From Coriolopsis trogii (taxonomy: Eukaryota; Basidiomycota; Agaricomycetes; Polyporales; Polyporaceae): a stretch of DNA of 64,000 nucleotides. Below the pieces are notes generated by a model. That model was not told where the DNA came from, made no database searches, and saw only the letters and a list, made by a program, of their open reading frames with translations. The first letter of the stretch is position 1. Each line of letters begins with the position of its first letter. Below, in pieces: positions 49,118 through 60,811 of the stretch. Location: positions 1,736,001 through 1,800,000 of the forward strand of contig JAHYIO010000004.1 in NCBI GenBank assembly GCA_020543525.1, given 5' to 3'. The position numbers were made by a program, and so were the translations under genes.

Positions 49118-49526
49118 CGTATGGTAGATGGGTAGATGTGTGGTTGTCCCGGTGAGGAGATGGATCGAGAATCATTGCGACGTCAAGGATTCTTTAGCTC
49201 TCGTTCTGCTGTTGGCAGGCTGCGGCACCAGGTATACTGAGAACAAAAGGGAGTTTGTAAGCATGACAAGAAGCAGTGAACGTCATGTATTCCCCATACA
49301 GAGTATTTTATTGTACTCGCGTGCGAGACAATCACTGTGGCGTCCGTCCAGCGGCGGTTGCCTCAGTGTGTGCCCTCTCTGTGGCAGGGTCACTCATATT
49401 GTCTGAATAAATATAGACTTCGACAAGTTCGGTATATGTACCCTCGCTCAAGGTCTTAACTAGAGCCTCCACAAAATCCTCACGCCTAGGTCTCATTCGC
49501 CGCTCACTGGGATCACCTCGTACGCT
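49118..49526. other. Spacer between F-box pseudogene and intact paralogue
   Basis: Should contain the promoter of the following gene. No additional gene seen. Confidence 0.4.
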
Positions 49527-51320
49527 ATGCTGCTGAGTCTGCACGACGCTATCATTCGCAGGATTTTCGAGCACTTCGGTCCGTGTCACGAACCCGGCTC
49601 GGAAGACGGACGCTTAGCCAGGCAGTCCCTCATCCGATGCGCGGTGACGTGCAAGGCGCTCACCAAGCAAGCCTTGGACGTCCTCTGGAAAGATCTGCAC
49701 GACCAGGACCCACTGCTCAGTTTGCTAGTCGCACTCGGCATAGTGGTTTACCATGACGACTCCGAGTCAAGCGGGTCAGACAATGACGGCTCAGACGTCG
49801 ATGTTGACGGCGATCTGTACAGCCTGAACGTACGGAAATATCATCCAACTCGTCATTGACCCTACGATGACATTCTGTATGCGCAGATTGCAGAGATGAA
49901 AGATCAAGACGTGTGCACGCACCATAATTGGAAACGCTTCCAAGAATATGCTGAGCGGGTCGGCCGCATTCAAATCGACATCCCTTCCCTGTCGGAGTAC
50001 AGCGTCTGGGGAGAGCTCCAACGCTCTCTCAACTCTCTCCCCCTCCTTCCACGGTTGGAATGCGCGATCCTAGACATCTCGTCGCCTCTGCCCGAGGAAT
50101 CTGACGTCCGCGTGACAGAAAAGGAGACTCTGCGCAACTTCCTTTCACTCTCCGTCGGCAAGCTCGTCCTCAAGGTGTCTCGGTCGTCCCTCCGTGACAA
50201 CCCGACCAAATTCAGGGTCCATAAGATCATGCAGATTGTTGGCGCCTGTACTGGGGCATCTCGGACGTTGGCGCTCGAGCTCGGATCCGAAGACGACGAG
50301 GAGGACGAGGACGAGAGCGAGAGCGAGGACAGGATGGAGTGCGAGGGCAAGGGCAAGGGCAATGGCGCCGGGTACCTCTGTGCTGAGCTGCCATACTGGG
50401 GGGCACTGGCAGGAACCCTTCAGCACCTCGAAGTCCGCCTGGGGTGGCGTGTAAGACTGACTTACCCAATGGTCTTCGCCCAGCTCTTGAGCCTGGAGCT
50501 CAGAGGAAGTGGCGCTATGGAGGATCTAGAGACTCGGCTCAACACCATCCACGCCCCATGTCTTCGCTTTCTCTCCCTTATTTTCTGCCACACCTGGGAC
50601 GACCACTACAGGGAGCGCATGCACAGGATATGTGCGGATATCGCTACATTGTGGCCTGATATTCGTAAATTGCGCATCGATTTGGTCAGGGCGTACACCA
50701 CAGAAGCACATCAGTGGGGCAACCTCGAGGGGCTTGTCGCGCCTCTGACTAGACTTCGACATCTGCGCGAGCTGCGTTTGCACTGCGACAATCTGCGCCC
50801 GACAAATCTCGGGAACACGCTCCGCATGTTCTCGAAGAGTTTCCCAGACATAGAAACACTGGATGTTCACTTCGACTCACCTGCCAATATGCGTTCTGAG
50901 GAAGCCCCTCGAAATATCTTATCGGAAGTGCTGGCTTGTTCCGAGCCATCTCCCGAGGTGGTCGCGTATGCGTCGTGCGACATACTGCAACGTTTCGCGA
51001 GAGATAATACCCGGCTTCGTACTCTTCGCCTCCCTCCCCTGCTCTTCGCTGAGAGTGCGGTCTTGAATCCAAGCAACAGGGCCGGATTTGGCCATGGTTT
51101 GCAGGAGCTTGAGATCGAGGTGATCGTATGCGGTACGCGCTACCGCTACATAGTGGAGATCCTCGTAAAGGCCCTCTTTCCTGCCGCAAACCGTGTTGTC
51201 AGAGTGGAGGATTATGGTGCTCTGCGACGCCAGCACGACAACAACTATCGTATGAAGACTAACATGACCATGCACTTCAGACGCTTCGCCATGCAGTGTG
51301 GACTTATACCCTACTGGTGA
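49527..51320 (+). CDS. F-box/LRR-like protein
   Basis: Exons 49527-49829 and 49887-51320 (57-nt intron at the same position as in the 22-kb paralogue) give 578 residues. An F-box-like start (LHDAIIRRIFEHFGPC, then CAVTCKALTKQALDVLWKDL) is followed by an acidic Asp/Ser run just before the intron. After it come KDQDVCTHHNWKRFQEYAER and leucine-rich blocks (LRHLRELRLHCDNLRPTNLG, FPDIETLDVHFDSP, RDNTRLRTLRLPPLLF). A second acidic Glu/Asp/Ser run lies at about 50290-50340. The C-terminal tail is basic and aromatic, unlike the paralogues. No stops or frameshifts. The presumed role is as an SCF-type adaptor. With its dead neighbour it forms a small tandem array. Confidence 0.8.
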
Positions 51321-51855
51321 CGAGACCGTAGTCTAGATGTCATGACCAAATGCATCGTATATCTCTCCGACAAACCTCACGCATACATGAGTTTCAGCAG
51401 ACGCACCTACAACCCGGTCACTGGTTCCAGAACGAATGTAGCGGCGCCCGTTCTCTAAGCAAAGGGATGAGCCTCCCGACAGAGCCTGTACCGTCAAGAT
51501 GTTCTTCGAGGGGTTCGGTCACTTTGCAAACAGCGGGATAGCGATGGCCACGGATATCTGCAGCGCATAGGGATTCCTGGAATCTCGTAGTTTGATCATA
51601 GCTGGAGGTCGATAATGCTCGGAATTGGGGTGACCATTGATCAAGAGACATTGTCGGAGATCAGTAGAGAGTCAACTCCGACACTGGTCCTTGACACTCC
51701 GCTTTAAACTGCAACTCTCGGTGACGCACTTAGCCAATCCAAAGTAAGTAACTGCGCTCATTGCCTACCCTCAGCTTCATGCTTGGCCTTTATATCTCTA
51801 ACTAGTCCCTTGGTGACCGACCTGCTGGTATCTAGTACCGTCTGGGTGCAGGTAC
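51321..51855. other. Intergenic region upstream of the flippase gene
   Basis: 3' flank of the F-box gene and promoter of the NEO1-like gene. No gene recognised. Confidence 0.45.
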
Positions 51856-54800
51856 ATGTCCGAGATCCCTCTACACACATTCGGACGATCCAGAAAGTCT
51901 AGGGCAGGTTACGCACCTCTCCACAACGGGGAGCCCGGCGACGACGACGAACAGCTCGGCACCTCCGGAACCGGCAACAACACAATGCGTGCAGCCGTAC
52001 GTGCAGCAGCAGCGAACTCCTCGTCTGTGAACCGAAAGGGCAAACGGCGCGAAAGATATGCGGACGACCCGGAGGAGGAGACTACGCTTCTCGGAGACGC
52101 GTCGCATGAGGATGGTGGCTTCCGGGACGATGAGCAGGAGGTCGAGCCGAGGAGGGATTCTTCATTACAAGTACGTGTCTATTCCGTTACTCTCCCTTGG
52201 AGTGTCAGAATCCGGCGCGGCGAATGGACCTACTAGTTGTCCATGGTATGCCCAGCTGTATCTCCGTGTGGTACGGGGTTGTAGTCAATTTCGAACACAA
52301 ACTCATGCTCAATGCGTGTCCCCATGGCCATGAGTCTGAAGGGTCGTATAGAGGACATGACGTAGTGACCAAATGCATAGCCGCTCTTTGGGTACCTCCC
52401 TGGTCGATTACTGACAGTTTGCCTGTGTCCGCAGAGATCCATACTGTCGCGGAAAGGCCGTTCGAGCGATCATTCCAGAACAATCCCCTTTCGACCACCA
52501 GAGAAGCTACAGAGCAAGTACCCACCTAATGTTGTGCGAAACCAAAAGTACAACGTCTTCACCTTCCTTCCGCTCGTGTTCTACGAACAGTTCAAGTTCT
52601 TCTTCAACTTGTACTTCCTTCTCGTCGCCTTATCACAGTTTGTTCCAGCCCTCAAGATTGGTGAGCTACACGGCTCCTCGTTCTCCTCGTGCAATGGCCT
52701 CGCTGACTCGGAACTGCAGGGTTCATTGTGACCTACATTGCACCTCTGGCATTCGTTCTGACCGTTACCATGGGCAAAGAGGCGTATGACGATTACAAGC
52801 GCAATCTCCGGGATAAAGAAGCGAACTCCCAGAAGTATCTTGTCCTTGACCCGCACGAATATTCGGAGCACTCTCCCATGGGGATTCCGCATACGCGTTC
52901 TGTGCCCTCCTCCAGTCTCCGTGTCGGCGACCTTGTGCTCTTGGAGAAGAACCAGCGCGTACCTGCGGACCTTGTCTTGCTTCGGACTTCAGACAGCTCT
53001 GGAACATGTTTTATTCGCACAGATCAGCTCGATGGTGAGACCGACTGGAAGCTGCGTGTGGCTGTACCCGCTTGCCAGAAGTTTGGCAACGACAGGGAGC
53101 TGTTGACGCTTGACGCAGAAATCTACGGTATGCTCTCTGCATGGCCTATCCGCTATTCATAGGCTCATAAATACTGCATAGCGGATGCACCCATAAAGGA
53201 TATCCACACCTTCATAGGCACCTTCACAATCAACTCTCCGCCAGCATTACTGGATGGCGATGTTCCCATGGTCCCTGTGCCCACTGTCGAACCTCTGACG
53301 GCGGAGAACATGCTCTGGGCGAATACTGTCTTGGCGGCTGGCTCTGCTATCGGCTTTGTGATCTACACCGGCGCTGAGACTCGTGCCGTGATGAATACCA
53401 GCCATCCCGAGACGAAGGTTGGGCTCCTGGACATAGAGATCAATAGACTGGCGAAGGTAAGCAGTGCTACTGCTCTTGGAGACGTCACACCTCAAAGCCT
53501 CTCAGATTCTCTGTGCGGTGACTTTTGCCTTGTCGTTCGTGCTCGTGGCATTGAACGGCTTCCGTGGGCCATGGTACATCTATATCTTCCGTTTCCTCAT
53601 CCTCTTCTCGTCCATCATACCCATCAGGTACGTCTACAATATCAGTACTCAGGAGTTGTATGAACATGCATTATGATAGTCTGCGCGTCAACCTCGACAT
53701 GGGCAAAACTGTCTACGCACACCAAATTATGAATGACTCCGAGATACCCAACACCATTGTACGAACGAGCACGCTACCTGAGGAGTTGGGGCGGATAGAG
53801 TATTTGCTCAGTGATAAGACAGGCACATTGACGCAGAACGGTGCGTAGCTCCTCGCGTCATGAGATTGATCGGACGTCGCTCATATTCTCTCAGAGATGG
53901 AGATGAGGAAGTTGCACATGGGTACTGTGTCGTACGGATTCGATTCCATGGACGAAGTCGCACATCAGCTCGCTGTAGCCTTTGGTGCAGGCTCCGAGCC
54001 AGGTAGGTCATCACGTTAACGGCGGGAATATGCGGCTCAGTCGGCGTCACAGGTCACGGCCGCCAAAACTCCATGCCAACCGGCGTACAGATGGCAACGC
54101 GAGGTCGCCGTGATATGTCTTCGCGCGTGCACGATGTTGTGCTCAGTCTGGCGCTCTGCCATAATGTAAGTGGCTATCTCACTGTCCTGAGGCGATACTT
54201 ACTGGGATGTTGACTCAGGTCACTCCAGTCACGAACGACGACGGTACGGTCACTTACCAGGCATCCTCTCCAGACGAAGTCGCGATCGTGCAGTGGACAG
54301 AGTCCGTCGGTCTTCGCCTCGTCTTCCGCGACCGCACGCGGATCGAGCTGCAGACCCCCAACGGCTCGCGCATGTCCTTCGACGTCCTCGATATCTTCCC
54401 CTTCACGTCAGAGTCGAAGCGGATGGGCATCATCGTGCGCGACGCCCAATCGGGCGAGATCACGTTTTTGCAAAAGGGCGCGGACGTCGTGATGACGAAG
54501 ATCGTGCAGCGCAACGACTGGCTGGAAGAGGAGTGCGCGAACATGGCGCGTGAGGGCCTCCGGACGCTTGTCATGGCGCGCCGACGACTGAGTGAGCAAG
54601 CGTACACGCACTTCAAGGAGGAGCACCATCAGGCGAGCATCAAGCTTGAGGGACGTAATGAGGCAATGACGGTGGTCGTCGCGGAGCTTCTTGAGCATGA
54701 CCTCGAACTGCTTGGTCTGACTGGAGTCGAAGACAAGCTGCAGGACGAAGTCAAGTCAACGCTGGAGCTGCTGAGGAACGCTGGGATCAAGATCTGGATG

Positions 54801-56308
54801 CTGACGGGAGACAAGATTGAGACCGCGACGTGCATTGCGATATCGACGAAACTCGTAGCCCGGAACCAGTACATCCACCAGGTCGCAAAGCGTATGTCCC
54901 TTTTTTCGCGGTAGTGCCCACATTGCTGATCCGCTGTTGACAGTCAAGACGTCTGATCAAGTGCGGGACCAGCTGGAGTTCTTGCAGAACAAGTTGGACT
55001 GCTGTTTAGTCATTGATGGAGAGTCCCTACAGGCGAGTTTCCTCACTGTGTCGTCGTCTTGGTCTCAGGGCTCATCGGATCCGCGGATAGCTGTGTCTGA
55101 ACATGTTCAAGAACGAGTTCATTGAGATCGCCACGAAACTGTCCGCCGTTGTGGCTTGCCGTTGTTCCCCCACACAGAAAGCTGATGTCGCGCGCCTCAT
55201 TCGCAAGTTCACAAAGAAGAGGGTTTGCTGCATTGGAGATGGTGGTAACGACGTGAGCATGATCCAAGCAGCAGATGTCGGTACGTGGTCCTTGTCCGCG
55301 TACAGTCTGTTATTCAGCGTTGACACTCTTCGCAGGTGTTGGTATCGTTGGGAAGGAGGGCAAGCAAGCTTCGCTTGCCGCCGACTTCTCAGTCACCCAG
55401 TTCAGCTATCTCACGAAGCTACTACTATGGCATGGCCGTAACTCTTATCGCCGCTCGGCCAAGCTCGCGCAGTTCGTCATCCACCGCGGTCTCATCATCT
55501 CTGTCATGCAAGCCGTCTTCTCTTCTATCTTCTATTTCGCGCCCATCGCACTGTATCAAGGGTGGCTGATGGTTGGATATGCGACGGCGTATACTATGGC
55601 GCCTGTATTTTCCCTCGTGCTCGACCGTGATGTCAACGAAGACTTGGCACTCTTGTATCCCGAGCTCTACAAAGAGCTCACCAAGGTAAGCACACTGTGG
55701 CATGCTGCCTGGCGTTAAAGTCGACCATGCTGACATGTCCCCACACAGGGTCGTGTGCTGTCTTACAAAACGTTCTTCATCTGGCTCATGATCAGCGTGT
55801 ACCAAGGTACGTCAACTACAGCGAGCGACAGGCGAGTAGAGTGACTGACCTATGCGTCGAAGGCGCGGCTATCATGATCATGTGTCTCGTACTGTTCGAG
55901 AACGAGTTCTTGAACATCGTCTCCATTTCGTTCACCGCCCTCATCCTCAACGAGCTCATCATGGTCGCGCTGGAGATCACGACATGGTGAGCATCTCTTG
56001 TCCGTTGATCTTCAATGCCCCGTTCTAACAACCTGTAGGCACATCTATATGGTCGTGTCAGAGATTGTCACGCTCTTCATCTACGCTATCAGTATGGCTT
56101 TCCTGCAGGAGTACTTCGGTGAGCACGGTGTGCATCTCCGCTGCTGGACATACTGCTCACTAGAAGTGGGACAGACTTATCCTTCGTCTTGTCCTCGCGG
56201 TTCGCATGGAAGGTGGCTGTCATCGTCGCCATCAGCGCATTCCCACTGTACATTATCAAGTTCATCCGTAGTAGAATCGCGCCAGCGGCGTCGAGCAAGC
56301 TGTTGTAA
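51856..56308 (+). CDS. NEO1: Neo1-type P4-ATPase (phospholipid flippase)
   Basis: Sixteen exons: 51856-52170, 52435-52660, 52720-53127, 53182-53456, 53506-53627, 53680-53840, 53895-54002, 54053-54165, 54219-54891, 54944-55032, 55091-55280, 55336-55685, 55749-55806, 55863-55986, 56039-56118 and 56175-56308, for 1141 residues, all in phase. The N-terminal cytosolic part is polar. [20 protein letters not shown] and the helix-1/2 region ([18 protein letters not shown]) are characteristic of the Neo1/ATP9 branch. [12 protein letters not shown] is the actuator-domain DGET loop. The phosphorylated aspartate lies in DKTGTLT, near residue 494, and the hinge is [10 protein letters not shown] near 880. 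Ten membrane helices can be traced, ending in a short basic tail. In yeast Neo1 works in Golgi and endosome membranes to keep phosphatidylserine and phosphatidylethanolamine on the cytosolic side, without a Cdc50 partner. The tenth intron has a GC donor. The gene converges on NST1. Confidence 0.95.
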
Positions 56309-56534
56309 CTCACTTACGGGGGTCCACGTCGCACACTATACGTTATGCATCCGCATATATATGGATATTTCACGATTATTGCATTGGATCTTGTCAGTGG
56401 ACATCATGACATGACATGCGAAGGTCAGAATACGAGGGCATTGCGGTAGGTATTGAACATTGGGGAGATCGTGTGAGAACGAGTGTCAAGATGCGAATAA
56501 AGACGGGATGGATACAGGAATGCAATGTGGCTGC

Positions 56535-59500
56535 TCAACTGCCAGTGTGCGGTGCGGCGGGTGGGTTGTGGGGCGTGAATGGACCTCCAAAAAACCCCGG
56601 CGCCTGGTGCCAGTCTGTAGGAGCAGGCGTCCCCCAAAGGTTGGCACCAATCGGGGGAGGTGGTCCAGGAGCACGAGAAGGGAAGCCAGGCGGAGCGGGC
56701 GGACCCCAAGGTGAAGAAGACACAGACCCTCGGGGACTTGTCGTCGTACCCCATCCTTGGCCGACGGGCGCAATGGACCTTCGACCAGCGGGGGTTGTGA
56801 CGACCTCGTCGTCGTCTGCAAGCAGCGCTGACGAGCCAAGTACACCCTTTGGACTCGGGGAACGCCGTGAAGGCGACGTCGAGCCTGAGCCTGACGCTTC
56901 GCCTGTTGGTCGCGCGATAGGGGCAATGGTTGGACGTGTGATAGGACCAGGATCGGGGACTGCAGGCCGACTGGGTCCGGTAGCAAGACTAAGCTGCGTA
57001 GGTGAGCCGAGGGAATTAGGGACAGCACGAGGTGGAGCAATAGGTGCAGGAGGGGCCAGAGGACGGTTGAATGCTGGATCAAAGGGTCCTTGGCCGAAGC
57101 CGCGAGGCATAGCAGAAGGGGCCAGAGGCGGAGGACCTGGAGGCATGGACGGACCCGGCGGAGGAATCATAGGGACGTTACCTATGAACGGACCGGTATT
57201 GAAAGGAACTCTGGGAGACAACGCTGGAGGCAAAGCACCCACCCCACCGACATTCGGTGGGAAGTTAGGTGCTTGCGGAGGCATATGCGGGGGAGGAAGC
57301 GGCGTCACCGGAGTCACAGGCTGAGAGGCTCCTACCATGGGAGGACGGGGCTGTGATTGCTGGGGAGGACGAGGAACTTGAATAATGGGAGGAGCTGCGG
57401 AGGGGGTGGGAGGTTGAGGTTTGGGGAGAATCTTCTTGGGAGGCGTCGGACGACTGGGAGATGGCTGCGACGAGCTGGACGGGATGGCATTGCGTGGCGA
57501 AGTCGGAGCCCGAGCGTTGTTCCGCGCTGCTGCACTTGCACGTTGTTGTTGCTGCTGCTGCGCGGCACGCTCGCGAGCCTCCTTCTCCGCCTTTTCCCTC
57601 TCGGCTTTCTCGCGTTCGGCCTTCTCCTTCTCCTTCTCCTCTTTCTCCTTGGCAAGGCGGCGTTCGCGTTCTTCCTTCTCTTGCTGCTCCCGTCTCGCTT
57701 TTTCAGCAGCACGTTCAGCAGCGAGCTTGGCCTCACGCTCCTCACGAGCCTTGCGTTCGCGCTCCTCCCTCTCTCTCCGCTCAGCCTTGGCCTTCTCCTC
57801 ACGTTCACGCTTCTTGCGCTCGCGTTCGGCTTCGCGTTCGCGTTCTTCAGCTAGCCGCTTTCGCCTCTCTTCCTCCTTACGAGCCTTCTCTTCCTCTGCG
57901 GCTTTACGCTGTGCCTCTCGCCGAGCTCGTTCCTCTTCCCGACGCTTGCGTTGCTCCTCTTCGAGAGCTTTCTGCTTCGCTCGTTGTGCAGCCTCTTCAG
58001 CAGCCTTCTCAGCGGCACGGGCAGCGCGTTCCTCCTCCTTAGCCAACTTCTGCTGTCTGCTCGGAACATCGTAACATGTCACACGATACTCGAATGGAAC
58101 ACACTGACCGCTTCTTATCCTTTTTCTTCTGGTTTTGCGACTGCTTCTTGGCCTCACGCTCTTTGGACATCTTGTCTTCGTCCTCGAGCTCGCGGAGCAA
58201 CTGGAGCTGCCGCTCTTGCGCGACCTTCTCCCGGTACGCTTGGAGCACGCGCTGCTCGAACATACGTGCCGCGAAAATGGAAAACATGCGCTTGCCTTCT
58301 TCCATCTTCTGCTCCTCGGTCATGATCTAGTGAAGGGTAAGGGGCGGCAATGTGAATGGGGAATGGGAAGAAGTCGTGAATGCATGTGCATACCTCCTCT
58401 TCGTCCTCGTCATCCTCTTCGTCCTCATCGTCCTCTTCATCGTCCTCGTCGCCCTCGTCATCCTCGTCCTCGCTGTCCTCCTCAACGTCAACTGCCGCCT
58501 CCTCCTCTCGTTGCATCCGACGTTCAGCGAGCTGCTCCATCATCTCCAAGAACTTCTGGCCGTCGTTCTTGAGGAGATCGTCGGCTACTGTCAAGATATT
58601 CCCTACTTCCGAGGAGTTAATATGTCGAAGCGCGGGCATATAGCGAGTGAGAATACTTGCCGGTGACGGTCAGACTGTTACCAAAGTTGCCCAAACCATC
58701 GCGCCCATTGGGTTTGACTCCGTTGGCAGCTCGCCGACGAGGTGCAGCGGCCCTCCGATCCTGCTTCACGTCGTCGTCCTCCTCCGGCTCACCCTCTTCC
58801 TCCTCGTCCTCCTCTTCGTCTTCTTCCTCCTCCTCTTCCTCCTCATCCTCGTATGCCTCATCGTCCGGGTAGTCCTCCTCCCCGTCGTCCTCAAACTCGC
58901 TCTCCGTCTGCTTGGAGGGCTTCCGCCCGCCGTTTGTCATGACGGCGTTCTTGCCACGATGGGCGTTTGGCGGTTGGGGACTGATGACTGCGCCGTTCTT
59001 GTCCAGCTCAACGCTGCCTGGAAATGGACCCGGCCCTTGAGGAGGAGGCAGCGTCCCGCCGGAGGAGATGTATCGCTGCTGATAGTTCGCGTACTGTTCT
59101 AGCTCCTCGTAATAAGCATCGTACAGTACCTCGAGCTCCTCCTCAATCGCATTGCTATGTTTGCGTGTTCGCGGACCGACAACGGCAGATGTGTGTTGTA
59201 CCGAGATGGAGAAGCATACGAAACCGGGACGAGAGAGGAGCACGATGTCAGGGAAAATTTTCTGGGTTGGGGATAGAGGGCCACGTACCGCTTCCTCCCG
59301 CATACAGCACAGCTGCAACTATGCTTCTGCTGCTCCTTCATCTTCTTTAGGACGGCCTCCTTCTCGATTTTGACGAGGTTTCGGCGCTCCTCCTCGCCCA
59401 GACCGAGCCAAAACTCCTTGATACGTTCCCGCTCCTCGGTGGTGCTGGTGGACCATATCTTGTTATTTTTTGGCTGCTGCTGGCCTGTCGCTGGCGGTCT

Positions 59501-60811
59501 GGGCTTGTGAGGGGCGGAGGCGTTGGAGGATGGAGGCGATGGATGATGATGGGTGTGATTGTGTCCATACGCGTGCGAGGAGATCGGCGCCTTGGAGGCC
59601 GCGCGTCGGGAGGGCGGGGGCGGGTCCTGGGCAGGGGCGGGGTTGTAGGCCATGGGTTTCTTACCCGCCGCACGAGACGACGGGGGCGGGTTAGTTGCAG
59701 CGGCGGGCGGAGGACGTGCGGCGGGCATACGGTTGGGAGCAGACACTGGCCGCCCGCCATTTGTCACCGTACCGCCCTTCCCCTCCTCCGGCCGGGCCCC
59801 GGCCGGCTCCTCGAACGCCCGCTCATCCCCCTCCGGCCCATCCGGCCGCTCCGACCCTGCCCTTTTCTTCTTTTTCTTATTCTTCTTCTTCGGCGCCGAA
59901 TATACCGCCTCCGCCGCCGCCATCCCGCCGCCGCCGCCGCCTCCCGCCCCCGTCGGTCCCCGCGGGTCCTCAAAGCTCAGCGTGAAATGCGCCTGCGCAC
60001 GCCGCTCGCCCTCGTCCTCATCGTCCTCGCTGTAGTACTCATCCTCCGCGTAGTCTTGCTCTACCGGGTCCGGGTAAAGCATTACATTCGCCGCCGCGCC
60101 GTCCGCGTGCAGTGCGCCGTTGGCCGCCGCTGCCTGTTCCATGGCGAGTGCGAATTGAGGGTCTGCAAAGATGGCAGGATCGAACGGCATCCCCTGGTAC
60201 GAGCCTGGGGGATATCGTCCGCCGCCATCTTTTGTCGCGCCCGAATGCATCTGTTGCGCGATTGCGTACATGGCCTGAGTCTTTGTTTCCGCGTTACCAG
60301 GCGAACTCAATTGAGAGTAAGTGTGTCGTACAAAGTTGCGCAGATGATCCGGAAAGGATGCCCAATACTCGTCGTTCACGAGTCCTCCCTCTGCCCCCTC
60401 CATGCTCCGCGCGAGGTGGTCCGCCGTTGCGAGCAGCTCGGCTTCTGCTGCTGTCGTAGGCTTGAGGTGCGCCGCTAGCGAGGCGGACAGTGAAGCGGTT
60501 GTCGAGACGTGCACCGAGGCGAGCTCTGGTGAGAGACCCGTGCGATTGACAGTCCGAGCGTGCTCGTATAGTACCCCGCCCATGGGTTCCAGGGCGGGGA
60601 GAGCACTCTCATCGTCCTCGTCATCGTCTTCTCCATCGTAGGCTGCAGAGTCGCCGCGCTCTACGCCCTTCCCCTTGCTCTTCTTTTTCTTTTTCTTCTT
60701 GCCGTTGGTCGTGGTGGCTGGAGGTGAAGAAGGGGCAGGAGGGGTCGCAGGTCGGGTCACCCGAGTGGGCGGCGCTCGGGCGGCAGGTCTCTTGGCTTTA
60801 CCAGCGGTCAT
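56535..60811 (-). CDS. NST1: Nst1-like stress-response protein
   Basis: Exons 60811-59289, 59154-58661, 58602-58394, 58326-58109 and 58056-56535 encode 1321 residues. Fungal Nst1 landmarks occur in order: a Lys-rich patch ([13 protein letters not shown]), a conserved block around [20 protein letters not shown], another Lys patch, [49 protein letters not shown], long Glu/Asp runs, [20 protein letters not shown], then [39 protein letters not shown], and a roughly 200-residue Glu/Arg/Lys coiled coil. The tail is Pro-rich, with WHQAPGFFG near the end. In yeast Nst1 overproduction lowers salt tolerance, and the protein interacts with the splicing factor Msl1. The molecular role is unclear and it is usually called cytoplasmic. 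The intron 58660-58603 has a GC donor. The stop codon lies 226 bp from the NEO1 stop (convergent). Confidence 0.92.

Noticed and set aside
58380..58870. Ser/Asp/Leu homopolymeric frames on the plus strand
   Set aside because: Shadows of the acidic Glu/Asp-rich NST1 coding sequence on the other strand.
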